From Actinomycetota bacterium (lineage in GTDB: Bacteria; Actinomycetota; Actinomycetes; Nanopelagicales; Nanopelagicaceae), in contig WLPT01000007.1 in the NCBI GenBank assembly GCA_009698675.1, positions 1 through 64,000 on the forward strand: a stretch of 64,000 nucleotides of DNA, given 5' to 3'. A model generated the notes under the pieces. The model had not been told where the DNA came from. It worked only from the letters and a program-made list of their open reading frames with translations, and ran no database searches. The translations under genes were made by a program, and so were the position numbers. Positions 16,433 through 26,117 of the stretch are shown in pieces; within the stretch, counting starts at the first letter, position 1; each line of letters opens with the position of its first letter.

Positions 16433-17876
16433 GGCCGACCCCCTTCAAATATGCACTTAAGCCATGTCGTCCACCTTCGCGACCCCAGCCAGACTCTTTG
16501 TAGCCACCAAAAGGTGATGTTGGATCAAATTTGTTAAATGTATTTGCCCAGATAACTCCTGCGCGAAGTTGCTGGCTCGCCCATAAAATACGCGAGCCTT
16601 TCTCGCTCCAGATTCCGGCAGAGAGACCAAAAGGCGTGTTATTAGCCTTATCTATGGCCTCTTGAGGAGTTCTAAAGGTAAGGACTGAGAGAACTGGCCC
16701 AAAGATCTCTTCGCGCGCGATGCGGTGAGATTGTGTGACGCCAGTAAAGATTGTTGGGGGAAACCAGAAACCCTTTTTCGGTAAATCACATGGCGCGCTC
16801 CACCGTTCGGCGCCTTCAGAATCACCAGTTGCCGAAAGTTCACGGATCTTTAGGAGCTGCTCTTTGCTATTGATGGCGCCTAAATCAGTGTTTTTATCCA
16901 TCGGATCACCAACACGAATCTGAGCCATACGCTTTTTAAGTTTTTCTAGAACTTCATCGGCAACGCTCTCTTGCAGGATTAGTCGGGAGCCGGCACAACA
17001 GACATGGCCTTGATTAAAGAAGATTCCATTGACGATTCCTTCAATCGCCTCGTCAATTGCAGCATCCTCAAAGATGATGTTGGCAGCTTTGCCGCCGAGT
17101 TCGAGCGTTACGCTCTTTTGTGTCGGCGCAACAGCACGGGCGATTATCTTGCCCACTTCAGTAGATCCCGTAAATGCAATCTTGTCGATGCCAGGGTGAT
17201 TAACAATTAATGCACCCGTTGACCCATCACCAGTAACGATATTTACCACACCCGCAGGGAGCTCGGCCTGTTGGCAGACTTCAGCAAATAGAAGCGCGGT
17301 AAGAGATGTACTTTCGGCAGGCTTGAGAACAACTGTGTTGCCTGCGGCAAGAGCAGGTGCAACCTTCCATGCCAGCATCAATAATGGAAAGTTCCAGGGA
17401 ATAATCTGACCTGCAACACCATGTGGCTTAGTTGAAGTTCCAAGACCTGCGAACTCTAATTTATCGGCCCAGCCTGCGTGATAGAAAAAATGCGCCGCAG
17501 CTAATGGAACGTCGACGTCGCGTGATTCACGGATTGGCTTTCCATTATCTAAAGTTTCAAGGACAGCAAACTCGCGCGCACGCTCTTGCATAATGCGGGC
17601 GATGCGAAATAAGTACTTCCCGCGCTCTTTACCGCTCATTTTCGACCACGTTGTTGTGTAAGCCTTACGTGCAGCTTTTACTGCCGCATCAACATCGGCC
17701 TTACCGGCCAGAGCGATCTGACTTAAAACCTCTTCAGTAGCTGGGTTTATGGTTGGGAAGTGCTTGCTACCTGCGACGAATTTGCCGCCGATGAAGTGGC
17801 CATATTTAGGTTTAATAGAGACAACGGAGCGCGATTCGGGTGCTGGTGCGTATTCAAAGCTCACTTGGGTCTCCAT
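16425..17876 (-). CDS. NAD-dependent aldehyde dehydrogenase
   Basis: Full-length family member (483 residues). IPWNFPLLM carries the catalytic Asn, FTGSTEVG the cofactor loop, LELGGKAAN the general base Glu and GHVCCAGSR the nucleophilic Cys. It starts in overlap with the deoC stop, and the natural job is oxidation of the acetaldehyde that DeoC releases, yielding acetate. Substrate choice is inferred from context only. Confidence 0.92.
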   Translation of the reverse strand: METQVSFEYAPAPESRSVVSIKPKYGHFIGGKFVAGSKHFPTINPATEEVLSQIALAGKADVDAAVKAARKAYTTTWSKMSGKERGKYLFRIARIMQERAREFAVLETLDNGKPIRESRDVDVPLAAAHFFYHAGWADKLEFAGLGTSTKPHGVAGQIIPWNFPLLMLAWKVAPALAAGNTVVLKPAESTSLTALLFAEVCQQAELPAGVVNIVTGDGSTGALIVNHPGIDKIAFTGSTEVGKIIARAVAPTQKSVTLELGGKAANIIFEDAAIDEAIEGIVNGIFFNQGHVCCAGSRLILQESVADEVLEKLKKRMAQIRVGDPMDKNTDLGAINSKEQLLKIRELSATGDSEGAERWSAPCDLPKKGFWFPPTIFTGVTQSHRIAREEIFGPVLSVLTFRTPQEAIDKANNTPFGLSAGIWSEKGSRILWASQQLRAGVIWANTFNKFDPTSPFGGYKESGWGREGGRHGLSAYLKGVGHE

Positions 17877-18823
17877 TAATCGATCGTTACGTAGGCAGGG
17901 CTAGCGTAGTAGCCATCATCCATTTTCATGCGTTGCATTAATAAATCATTGAGTAAGGCGCTGGCACCGATTCGAAAGAGGGACGGCGTGAGCCATTCTG
18001 GGCCAGCGGTCTCATTAACTAGAACTAACTGCTTTATTGCATCTTTGGTATTTCTGATTCCACCTGCCGGTTTAACACCGATCCGTGTCTGTGTCATTTG
18101 GTAGAAATCACGCACCGCTTCAAGCATTACTAGGACCACTGGCGGCGTCGCAGCAGGGGCAATCTTGCCCGTTGAAGTCTTAATAAAATCGGCGCCTGCG
18201 GCCATGGCCAGAAAGGAGGCCTTTCGCACATTGTCATATGTTGTTAGCTCGCCGGTTTCAAAGATAACTTTTAGGTGGGCCTTGGTTCCACATAGCTCTC
18301 GAATCTGCACAATCTCGTTGAAGACATCAATGTAATTGCCGCTTAAAAAAGCTCCACGATCAATGACCATATCAATCTCAGATGCTCCGGCATCGAGGGC
18401 ATCTTGTGTATCTTGAATTTTCACTGGCATAGATGCACGACCAGATGGAAAGGCCGTTGAAACTGCAGCTAGGCCCACATGGGCTCCACCGACTAAATCT
18501 AAGTGCTTGCGCGCAACTGCAACCATGTCGTTATAGACACAGACTGCACCAACGCTTGGCACTGATGAGTTAGTTGGATCTGGACGAACGGCCTTAGTGC
18601 AGAGCGCCTGAACTTTCCCCGGTGTATCGGCACCTTCCAGGGTTGTTAAATCCACCATAGAAATTGCGGTATCTATCGCCCACCGCTTTGAACTGGTTTT
18701 AATACTTCGCGTTGCCAGCATTGCAGCGCGTGCATCTGCGCCGACTTGATCTACGCCAGAGAGAGCTCCGAGATACTTCCTGAGGGAGGAGTCAGAGCCA
18801 TCAACCAAGCCGTAAAAACTCAC
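17876..18823 (-). CDS. deoC: Deoxyribose-phosphate aldolase, eukaryote-like long form
   Basis: Splits 2-deoxyribose-5-phosphate into glyceraldehyde-3-phosphate and acetaldehyde. FIKTSTGK contains the Schiff-base lysine and GVKPAGGIRN the second active-site lysine. At 315 residues it is longer than the usual 220-260 bacterial enzyme and its core resembles the human DERA form (EIDMVIDR, DFIKTSTGK, LFRIGAS). It overlaps the mutase gene by 4 bp upstream and the dehydrogenase downstream, so the whole catabolic chain is co-translated. Confidence 0.95.
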   Translation of the reverse strand: MSFYGLVDGSDSSLRKYLGALSGVDQVGADARAAMLATRSIKTSSKRWAIDTAISMVDLTTLEGADTPGKVQALCTKAVRPDPTNSSVPSVGAVCVYNDMVAVARKHLDLVGGAHVGLAAVSTAFPSGRASMPVKIQDTQDALDAGASEIDMVIDRGAFLSGNYIDVFNEIVQIRELCGTKAHLKVIFETGELTTYDNVRKASFLAMAAGADFIKTSTGKIAPAATPPVVLVMLEAVRDFYQMTQTRIGVKPAGGIRNTKDAIKQLVLVNETAGPEWLTPSLFRIGASALLNDLLMQRMKMDDGYYASPAYVTID

Positions 18824-20430
18824 GATAGTAGTTCCTTCAATGGTGCTCGTAATTGGTCGAGAATGATTTGTGCGTGCGCCGAATCTTTTTCAATAACCTC
18901 AATGTAACACTTCATCTTTGCTTCGGTCCCGCTTGGTCGAATAATGATTCGAATTGTGCCATCGAGCCAGATGCGCAAACCATCGGTAGGTGGCAAACCA
19001 TCGGCAGGGGTAGATAAATCATCGATAGATGTAACGACATGACCTGCAATCTCAACTGGTTGATTCTTCCTCAGCCGGCCCATGATCTGGTGAACTTGAG
19101 ATACATCGGTTAATCGGATTGAAATCTGCTCAGTTGCATGAAAACCGTGACGGGCCCAAATCTCATCAAGTAAATTCAATAGAGTTTTATTTTCAACTGC
19201 CAGATCGGTAGCGATTTGAGCCAGTTTAATTGCGGCAGAGATTCCATCTTTATCATTGACTGTGATTGCATCAACTGCATAACCAATTGCCTCTTCATAT
19301 CCAAAGGTAAGTCCATCAATCTTTGCCAGCCACTTAAATCCAGTGAGCGTTTGCTTAAACTCTAAATTGTAATGGGCGGCAATCTTGCTCAGAATCGTAG
19401 ATGAGACAATTGAATTTGCGAGAATTCCTTTACTTGAGTTACGGGCGATTATTTCGCCGAAAATAGCGCCTAACTCGTCACCGCGTAACATTCGCCATCC
19501 AGTTGCACTATCTTTAACGGCAGCTGCACACCTATCGGCATCGGGATCATTTGCGATAACTAAATCTGCATCAAATGCCCGCGCAGTCTCAAGCGCCAAA
19601 TCGATAGCCCCAGGCTCTTCAGGATTAGGAAATGCAACGGTCGGAAAATCAGGATCGGGCTGTGTCTGAGAATCGACCAAAATTGGCGAGGTAAAACCCG
19701 CGGCATGAAAGACGCGCAGGAGAGTCTCAGTGCCAACTCCATGCATCGCTGTATAGACGATCTTTAAACTACCTGGCCGTTTAGCAATCGCGGCCGTAGT
19801 TTTTACATATTTATTAATAATCTCTTCATGAACAATGCTCCAGTTCTGACCACGAGGGTAGTTTGCAAGTTGAGTTATCGCCTCAATATGTGCGGCAATT
19901 GATTCATCGGTCGGAGAAACTATTTGTGATCCGCGATAGTGAATTCCATCGACGGTGCCACCTAAATAGACTTTGTAGCCATTATCTTGTGGGGGATTAT
20001 GGCTTGCGGTGACCATGATTCCAACATCGCATTGAAGTTCATTGGTTGCAAAAGCTAAGACTGGAGTTGGCAGAGGGCGAGGCAGAACATGGACAAGCAT
20101 TCCCGCCCCACTCAAGATCTCGGCGCTTTCACGTGTGAAGGCTTCAGATCCATGGCGTGCATCGCGCCCGATAACAACTGATGTTAAATCTCGCTCCTTC
20201 ATATATGCCGCAATTGCCGCGGCGGTGCGCCCAACCACTGCGCGATTCATGCCCGATGGACCAGGGCGCACTGGTCCTCGTAGACCCGCCGTGCCAAATG
20301 CTAGAAAGCCTGAAAATGAGGTTCGTAGTTCTATTTCATTATTTGTATCGAGCCAACTTTGTAATTGGGCTGCAGTAACTGGATCTGGATCATCACTAAT
20401 CCACGCCTCTACTTCTGCCCGTAGCTCCAT
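18820..20430 (-). CDS. Phosphosugar mutase (phosphopentomutase / phosphoglucomutase type)
   Basis: Alpha-D-phosphohexomutase superfamily member of 536 residues. TASHNPPQDNGYKVY contains the phosphoserine, NDPDADRCA the magnesium loop, GFKWLAKI and GYEEAIGY the sugar-recognition loops, and RPSGTEAKMKCYIE the phosphate site. Between punA and deoC it most likely moves phosphate from C1 to C5 of (deoxy)ribose, replacing the unrelated DeoB. Activity on glucose phosphates is also known in this PgmB-like group. Confidence 0.9.
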   Translation of the reverse strand: MELRAEVEAWISDDPDPVTAAQLQSWLDTNNEIELRTSFSGFLAFGTAGLRGPVRPGPSGMNRAVVGRTAAAIAAYMKERDLTSVVIGRDARHGSEAFTRESAEILSGAGMLVHVLPRPLPTPVLAFATNELQCDVGIMVTASHNPPQDNGYKVYLGGTVDGIHYRGSQIVSPTDESIAAHIEAITQLANYPRGQNWSIVHEEIINKYVKTTAAIAKRPGSLKIVYTAMHGVGTETLLRVFHAAGFTSPILVDSQTQPDPDFPTVAFPNPEEPGAIDLALETARAFDADLVIANDPDADRCAAAVKDSATGWRMLRGDELGAIFGEIIARNSSKGILANSIVSSTILSKIAAHYNLEFKQTLTGFKWLAKIDGLTFGYEEAIGYAVDAITVNDKDGISAAIKLAQIATDLAVENKTLLNLLDEIWARHGFHATEQISIRLTDVSQVHQIMGRLRKNQPVEIAGHVVTSIDDLSTPADGLPPTDGLRIWLDGTIRIIIRPSGTEAKMKCYIEVIEKDSAHAQIILDQLRAPLKELLS

Positions 20431-20434
20431 GTTC

Positions 20435-21265
20435 TTAGAATAACTTTGGGATTACGCCTTTGAGGAGTGCCCCCATGCGATTGGCTGCAGCTTTTCCTGC
20501 GGCAATAACCTCTTCGTGATTCAGTTTTTCGCCAGTAACGCCAGCAGCTGCATTGGTTACGAGTGAGATTCCCAAAACTTCTGCGCCAAGTGCATGTGCT
20601 GCGATTGCTTCAGGAACCGTAGACATACCAACTAAATCTCCACCCATCGTGCGCATCATGTGAATCTCAGCAGGAGTTTCATACGTTGGCCCGCGCCAGT
20701 GCACATAGACGCCTTCATCGAGGGTTGAATCCTCCTGTTTTACGATCTCGCGGATTCGCTTACTGTAGAGATCGGTCAGATCAACAAATGTTGCACCAGA
20801 CAATGGTGAGACTGCCGTCAATGAGATGTGATCGCGAATCAAAACAGGCTGTCCAACATTGAATTTTGTATTTATTGCACCACATGCATTAGTCAAAATT
20901 ACAACTTTACATCCAGCTTTAACTGCAGTGCGCACGCTATGAACTACCGGTTCAACACCTTTACCTTCATAGAGATGCGTGCGGCCTAGGAATACAAGTG
21001 CGCGTAAGGATTTTCCATCGGCTTGGACGATGTATGAACGGACCTTGCCAGAATGACCTTCAACGGTCGGAGGCAAAAAACCCGTTAAATCCTCGGCATT
21101 ACATTCATATTCAGGTGCGCCTAGGGCATCGACGGCACTGACCCAACCAGATCCCATCACGAGGGCAACATCATGAGATGCAGCTCCAGTGCGTTCGATG
21201 ATTTCCTGTGCCGCAGCCTCTGCCGCAGCAAGTGGATCGCTATATAGAAGTTCGCTCGATGTCAT
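20435..21265 (-). CDS. punA: Purine nucleoside phosphorylase, trimeric type
   Basis: Phosphorolyses inosine and guanosine (and deoxy forms) to base and (deoxy)ribose-1-phosphate. [26 protein letters not shown] and [15 protein letters not shown] with [10 protein letters not shown] are the trimeric PNP motifs; 276 residues fits. It overlaps the biotin carboxylase gene by ATGA and is followed by the mutase after four bases, linking the carboxylase and nucleoside genes into one transcription unit. Confidence 0.95.
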   Translation of the reverse strand: MTSSELLYSDPLAAAEAAAQEIIERTGAASHDVALVMGSGWVSAVDALGAPEYECNAEDLTGFLPPTVEGHSGKVRSYIVQADGKSLRALVFLGRTHLYEGKGVEPVVHSVRTAVKAGCKVVILTNACGAINTKFNVGQPVLIRDHISLTAVSPLSGATFVDLTDLYSKRIREIVKQEDSTLDEGVYVHWRGPTYETPAEIHMMRTMGGDLVGMSTVPEAIAAHALGAEVLGISLVTNAAAGVTGEKLNHEEVIAAGKAAANRMGALLKGVIPKLF

Positions 21266-22980
21266 GCGTCAATAATGTCACAGAGTGTGGTTCCACTAGA
21301 AACCGTGGCACCGATGACTGCTGTGAGGTTTGAGATAACCCCAGCTTTGTGCGCCATAAGTGGCTGCTCCATCTTCATCGCTTCAAGAACAATGATTAAA
21401 TCTCCAACTTCAACGGCTGCGCCCTCTTCTACGGCGATTTTAACAACGGTTCCCTGCATAGGACTGGTCAACCCAGTGCTGTTAGATCCGCCCGTCATAC
21501 TTGCCTTAGCTCGGTGGCGTTTAACTAAAGGCTTTGGTGCATGAACCAGTATTTCGAAGCGCTTCCCGTTTACTTCAGTTATCAAATGCTCAGGTGCCAT
21601 GTGGCTCTCAAGTGGTTGGGCAGTCGCGGTGTATACAGGAATAGTATTTACAAACTCATTCTCAATGTAGCTCGTGTAAACCTTGAAACTCTCAGTGAAT
21701 GCAGGATCTTCAACAATGGCACGGTGAAAGGGCAGAGCCGTTGCTAAACCGTCGATTGTGAATTCTGCTAGCGCTCGACGTGCACGTTCGATCGCCTGCT
21801 CTCGCGTTGCACCAGTCACGATCAATTTAGCAAGAAGTGAATCAAAGTTGCCGCCTATAGTGTCGCCATTTTTGAAGCCAGCATCCACACGCACACCCGG
21901 GCCAGTTGGAAGTATCCACTGCCTTATATGACCAGGTGCTGGCAGAAATGAACGCCCTGGATCCTCGCCATTGATTCTAAATTCAATCGAGTGGCCACGA
22001 ATAACTGGATCATCAAATCCCAGCGCTTCACCCATTGCAATTCGAAACTGCTCGCGCACTAAATCTATACCAGTAATTTCTTCACTTACAGGGTGCTCAA
22101 CTTGAAGTCTTGTATTTACTTCAAGAAATGAAATCGTGCCATCTAGACCAATCAGGAATTCGCAGGTTCCTGCGCCGATATATCCCGCCTCTTTCATAAT
22201 TGCCTTGCTTGAACGGTATAACTCATCGTTTTGAGCATCGGTTAAGAATGGAGCCGGAGCCTCTTCCACAAGTTTTTGATGACGGCGTTGTAATGAACAG
22301 TCGCGAGTACTAACAACAACTGCATGGCCAAATTGATCTACTAAAACCTGCGTTTCAACGTGGCGCGGCTTTTCTAAGTAGCGCTCGACAAAGCATTCTC
22401 CGCGACCAAAGCCACTGATGGCTTCACGCACGGCTGAGGCAAATAGCTCGGGGATTTCCTCCATTGTGTGAGCTACTTTTAATCCACGTCCGCCGCCGCC
22501 ATGTGCGGCCTTGATTGCTACAGGCAGACCATGTTCTTGTGCGAAGGCCGTGATCTCTTCATGACCTGCAACTGGATCTTTGGTACCTGCAACTAATGGT
22601 GCACCCGCCTTGGCTGCAATCTTTCGAGCAGAAACCTTGTCTCCTAAGGCGCGAATTGCACTAGGTGGTGGTCCAATCCAAATTAAACCGGCATTGATTA
22701 CCGCTTCTGCAAAGTTGGCATTCTCAGACAAAAAGCCATAGCCAGGATGAACGGCGTCGGCACCGGACTCAAGGGCTACGGCAATTAGCTTTTCAATATT
22801 CAAATAGGTTTGTGTAGCAGTCGTACCCGTGAGTGAATATGCCGCGTCGGCCATACCCGCATGGATAGAGGCACGGTCTTCATCCGAATAAACAGCAACG
22901 CTCTCGAGACCATGGTCTTTACAGGCACGTATTACGCGGACGGCAATTTCACCACGGTTTGCTATTAGTACGCGTTTCAT
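21262..22980 (-). CDS. accA: Acyl-CoA carboxylase alpha subunit (biotin carboxylase plus BCCP)
   Basis: ATP-dependent biotin carboxylase fused to the biotin carrier. [15 protein letters not shown] begins the biotin carboxylase domain, [10 protein letters not shown] is the ATP-grasp glycine loop, [16 protein letters not shown] the active site, and EAMKMEQPL near the C-terminus holds the biotinylated lysine. The 572 residues match actinobacterial AccA3-type proteins. Its beta and epsilon partners lie just upstream in the same operon, with maf between. Confidence 0.95.
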   Translation of the reverse strand: MKRVLIANRGEIAVRVIRACKDHGLESVAVYSDEDRASIHAGMADAAYSLTGTTATQTYLNIEKLIAVALESGADAVHPGYGFLSENANFAEAVINAGLIWIGPPPSAIRALGDKVSARKIAAKAGAPLVAGTKDPVAGHEEITAFAQEHGLPVAIKAAHGGGGRGLKVAHTMEEIPELFASAVREAISGFGRGECFVERYLEKPRHVETQVLVDQFGHAVVVSTRDCSLQRRHQKLVEEAPAPFLTDAQNDELYRSSKAIMKEAGYIGAGTCEFLIGLDGTISFLEVNTRLQVEHPVSEEITGIDLVREQFRIAMGEALGFDDPVIRGHSIEFRINGEDPGRSFLPAPGHIRQWILPTGPGVRVDAGFKNGDTIGGNFDSLLAKLIVTGATREQAIERARRALAEFTIDGLATALPFHRAIVEDPAFTESFKVYTSYIENEFVNTIPVYTATAQPLESHMAPEHLITEVNGKRFEILVHAPKPLVKRHRAKASMTGGSNSTGLTSPMQGTVVKIAVEEGAAVEVGDLIIVLEAMKMEQPLMAHKAGVISNLTAVIGATVSSGTTLCDIIDA

Positions 22981-23579
22981 TGCATCACCTTAACCTCTGG
23001 CCATGAATATCCAAGCTGTGCAAAGGCCTTTCGGATAAATGGCATCGAAATACCCACAACATTGGTGTAATCACCCTCAATTAAAGGGATGAAGGGGGAG
23101 CTAAATCCATCAAGCGTGAAGCCGCCGGCGACATGCAGGGGCTCTCCACTTGCGACGTAATCGTGGATCTCCTCATCACTCATTTCATCAAAAGTAACTT
23201 TCGTTGTAACGATACTCGAAATCTCGCGATCCTTTGTTGTATCAATAATGCAGTGCCCTGTATGAAGCAATCCTGAATTTCCTTGAACTCTTTTAGCGCG
23301 CTCAAAAGCAACCTCTGGAGTACCTGGTTTACCAAGTGAGAGTCCTTCAAATTCAAAGGTTGAATCACAGCCAATGATGATCGCAGGGAAATCTATCTGT
23401 TCACGGATAGTGTGAGCTTTAGTAATTGCCAGAGCGATAACCATGTCTGCAGGAAGAAGCGAATTAAAAAAATCTGTCTCTTCGTCTACATGGCTAATCA
23501 TGATTATCGGTGACAAACCCGCAGATTCCAGTAGGCGTCTACGCGAAGCCGACGCGGAAGCAAGGACTATCATTGGCAT
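22977..23579 (-). CDS. maf: Maf-like nucleotide pyrophosphatase
   Basis: House-cleaning nucleoside triphosphate pyrophosphatase family. The N-terminus [19 protein letters not shown] and [18 protein letters not shown] are the family motifs; 200 residues is normal. It sits between the epsilon and alpha carboxylase genes, the usual actinobacterial order, and its stop overlaps the carboxylase start by ATGA. Two in-frame ATG codons (first and third) could each be the start. Confidence 0.93.
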   Translation of the reverse strand: MPMIVLASASASRRRLLESAGLSPIIMISHVDEETDFFNSLLPADMVIALAITKAHTIREQIDFPAIIIGCDSTFEFEGLSLGKPGTPEVAFERAKRVQGNSGLLHTGHCIIDTTKDREISSIVTTKVTFDEMSDEEIHDYVASGEPLHVAGGFTLDGFSSPFIPLIEGDYTNVVGISMPFIRKAFAQLGYSWPEVKVMQ

Positions 23580-23585
23580 GAGAAC

Positions 23586-23765
23586 TCAGTTCGATCTAGC
23601 GCCGAAGCGAAAGTTGTTGTTAAAAGGTTTGCGCAATTGTGGAAGTCCAAAAGCGCTGCGACGTATCACAGGCTCTAGTTCTTCACGTTTGTGTTGAGCC
23701 ATAGCCGCATTAATCGCAACAAGCTCCTGCGCCGTTGGCTGACCCTTTGTAATAATAAAATTCAT
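23586..23765 (-). CDS. accE: Acyl-CoA carboxylase epsilon subunit (59 aa, not in ORF track)
   Basis: Reading the minus strand from ATG 23765 gives 59 residues starting [20 protein letters not shown] and ending in a basic, Phe-rich tail. The pattern KGQPTAQELVAINAAM followed by RRSAFGLPQLRKP matches the small actinobacterial epsilon subunit that stabilises and activates the carboxylase. Its ATG shares the last base of the beta-subunit stop (TAATG), and maf follows after six bases. The gene falls below the length cut-off of the supplied track. Confidence 0.85.
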   Translation of the reverse strand: MNFIITKGQPTAQELVAINAAMAQHKREELEPVIRRSAFGLPQLRKPFNNNFRFGARSN

Positions 23766-25336
23766 TACAGTGGAATATTTCCATGCTTGCGGGCTGGCAA
23801 AGTATCGCGCTTGGTTCTTAGCGTCCTAAAGGCCTTAGTGATGTATGCACGTGATTGGTTAGGTTCAATGACTGTATCTATAGTTCCTCGTTCGGCGGCC
23901 AAATATGGATTTGCTAGTGATTCGTTGTAGTCATTTACTAATTCGGTGCGCTTACTGACCGGATCTGCAGCTTCGGCAAGATCCTTACGGTAGAGAATAT
24001 TTACAGCACCTTGTGCACCCATAACAGCGATTTCCGCCGTTGGCCATGCAAAGTTAATGTCACTTCCTAGGTATTTTGAACCCATAACGATAAATGCACC
24101 GCCATAGGCTTTGCGAGTTATTAATGTAACGAGCGGAACCGAAGCTTCGGCATATGCATACAGCAGCTTTGCTCCACGGCGGATAATTCCATCCCACTCC
24201 TGTTCAGTGCCCGGTAAGAATCCCGGCACATCAACTAATGTAAGAATTGGGATATTGAAAGCATCGCAGAATCGCAAGAAACGTGCAGCTTTTTCACTTG
24301 AATTAATATCCAAAGTTCCAGCTAATTGGGATGGCTGATTAGCGATTATTCCAATCGATTCACCCTCAATGCGAGCAAAGCCAACAACAATATTTGGCGC
24401 ATATAGTGCATGAACTTCTAGGAATTCTCCCTCATCGACAAGGGCTTGAATCAAGACCTTCATGTCATATGGCTGATTCGTATTATCTGGAATTAACGTA
24501 TCAAGGGCGGTATCTGAAGGTTTCGTATCTAAAGATTCAGTTGGTGGAAGATGAGGCGCGCTATCCATATTATTTGAAGGCAGATATGACAACAGCGCTT
24601 TGACGTAGTCGATTGCATCGGCTTCGTTCTCGGCTAAGTAATGTGAGTTGCCGGTGCGTGTGTTATGAGTACGGGCACCACCAAGCTCCTCCATATCTAC
24701 TTCTTCACCTGTAACAGTTTTAATTACATCAGGCCCAGTAATGAACATGTGCGAAGTCTCATTGACCATAACAGTAAAGTCGGTTAGTGCAGGTGAGTAC
24801 GCAGAGCCACCTGCACATGGACCTAGGATCAATGAAATTTGAGGGATCACGCCTGACGAGCGAGTATTTAAACGAAAGATTTTCCCGTAGCCAGATAGGG
24901 AGGCAACGCCCTCTTGAATTCGTGCGCCACCAGAGTCATTGATCCCGACAAGAGGAATTCCACTTTTAAGTGCAAAAGCTGCAATCTTGACGATTTTCTC
25001 GGCGTGCACTTCACCGAGTGAGCCACCCATAATTGTAAAGTCCTGTGAGTACAACGCGATAGGTCGACCATCGACGGTTGCCGTTCCAATTACAACACCA
25101 TCGCCATATGGACGGTTGTGCTCCATGCCAAACTGGGTCGATCGATGGCGAGCAAACTCATCTATCTCAGTAAAGGAGTCTTGATCGACGAGCATCTCAA
25201 TGCGCTCGCGCGCAGTGTGCTTACCCTTGGCATGTTGCTTTTCTACCGCGCGCGCCGAACCGGCATGGACTGCCTCTTCGACACGTGCGCGTAAATCTTC
25301 GATTTTCCCGGCAGTTGTATGCAGATCACGGCTCAT
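23765..25336 (-). CDS. accD: Acyl-CoA carboxylase beta subunit (carboxyltransferase)
   Basis: Transfers the carboxyl group from biotin to acetyl- or propionyl-CoA. [16 protein letters not shown] and the two crotonase-like domains are typical; 523 residues is full length. In the C-terminal domain the motif GGAFIVMGS has Ile at the position I recall as Asp in propionyl-specific and Ile in acetyl-using actinobacterial homologues, hinting at acetyl-CoA use. It heads the minus-strand operon; a TACCGT box ends six bases before ATG 25336, so the mRNA is probably leaderless. Confidence 0.94.
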   Translation of the reverse strand: MSRDLHTTAGKIEDLRARVEEAVHAGSARAVEKQHAKGKHTARERIEMLVDQDSFTEIDEFARHRSTQFGMEHNRPYGDGVVIGTATVDGRPIALYSQDFTIMGGSLGEVHAEKIVKIAAFALKSGIPLVGINDSGGARIQEGVASLSGYGKIFRLNTRSSGVIPQISLILGPCAGGSAYSPALTDFTVMVNETSHMFITGPDVIKTVTGEEVDMEELGGARTHNTRTGNSHYLAENEADAIDYVKALLSYLPSNNMDSAPHLPPTESLDTKPSDTALDTLIPDNTNQPYDMKVLIQALVDEGEFLEVHALYAPNIVVGFARIEGESIGIIANQPSQLAGTLDINSSEKAARFLRFCDAFNIPILTLVDVPGFLPGTEQEWDGIIRRGAKLLYAYAEASVPLVTLITRKAYGGAFIVMGSKYLGSDINFAWPTAEIAVMGAQGAVNILYRKDLAEAADPVSKRTELVNDYNESLANPYLAAERGTIDTVIEPNQSRAYITKAFRTLRTKRDTLPARKHGNIPL

Positions 25337-25341
25337 ACCCC

Positions 25342-25348
25342 TACGGTA
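25342..25348. promoter_or_regulatory. Symmetric -10 box TACGGTA driving accD and birA
   Basis: TACCGT on the minus strand ends 6 nt before accD ATG 25336; TACGGT on the plus strand ends 7 nt before birA GTG 25355. The geometry is identical to the box at 14627-14633, and 18 bp separate the two starts in both cases. Confidence 0.75.
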
Positions 25349-25354
25349 CTAGGC

Positions 25355-26113
25355 GTGGACATGGAAATGCTAAGTGCGGCACTCGATAGTTCACATATCA
25401 ACACCATCGTGACGGCGTACTGGCGAGTAAGCGTGGTTGAAGTCACGGCATCAACACAAAGCGATCTCGTTGCATTAGTTGAGCAAGGTAAAGGCAAAAG
25501 TGGCGACGTGATTGCTGCCGAATTTCAAAGTGCAGGTCGTGGCCGATTAGCTCGAAGTTTTGAAGCGGCACCAGGTACTGCACTTCTTTTTTCTCTATAT
25601 ATTCAACCAAAACGCAGCCGTGATGATTGGGGATGGCTGCCCTTGATAGCCGGCGTAAGTGTCGCTCAAGTACTTGGGGATTTTGATGCGCAAATTAAAT
25701 GGCCCAATGATGTCCTCATTAATGGAAAAAAGGTTTCAGGATTAATTGCAGAAGTTGTAGGCGATGGAGTTGTTATAGGCATAGGGATAAATGCTGCAAT
25801 GAATACATCCGAGCTACCAGTACCGACGGCGACATCACTTTCAATTGAAGGCGCCCACAATCGAACGCGCAATCAACTCCTTGGTGAGCTTCTAAATATT
25901 TTTGAGGTTAACTTTGCCGCCTGGGAGCTTGGGAGCGATGAGATTCAAACCAAGTATCAAGATTTGAGCGCAACAATCGGCCGTGAGGTCCGAGTTGAAT
26001 ACCCTGGCGATCGCAGTGACATCGGTATCGCAATGTCAATTTCAAATAGTGGTGAGTTAGTTTTAGATTCAGGTGTGCATGTTCATGCCGGCGACATTAT
26101 TCATCTACGATAA
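25355..26113 (+). CDS. birA: Biotin--[acetyl-CoA-carboxylase] ligase
   Basis: Attaches biotin to the carrier lysine of the carboxylase alpha subunit encoded on the other strand. GRGRLARSFEAAPGTALLFS and IKWPNDVLINGKKVSGLIAE are the ligase motifs, and there is no N-terminal DNA-binding domain, so it is not a BirA repressor. The track start (25319) lies inside accD; GTG 25355 is preferred because a TACGGT box ends seven bases before it, giving 252 residues. ATG 25361 is the alternative. Confidence 0.9.
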   Translation: MDMEMLSAALDSSHINTIVTAYWRVSVVEVTASTQSDLVALVEQGKGKSGDVIAAEFQSAGRGRLARSFEAAPGTALLFSLYIQPKRSRDDWGWLPLIAGVSVAQVLGDFDAQIKWPNDVLINGKKVSGLIAEVVGDGVVIGIGINAAMNTSELPVPTATSLSIEGAHNRTRNQLLGELLNIFEVNFAAWELGSDEIQTKYQDLSATIGREVRVEYPGDRSDIGIAMSISNSGELVLDSGVHVHAGDIIHLR

Positions 26114-26117
26114 TCCA

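Noticed and set aside
25319-25354. Upstream TTG start for birA given by the ORF track
   Set aside because: It would reach into the divergent accD gene and its promoter; GTG 25355 fits the promoter geometry and domain start.
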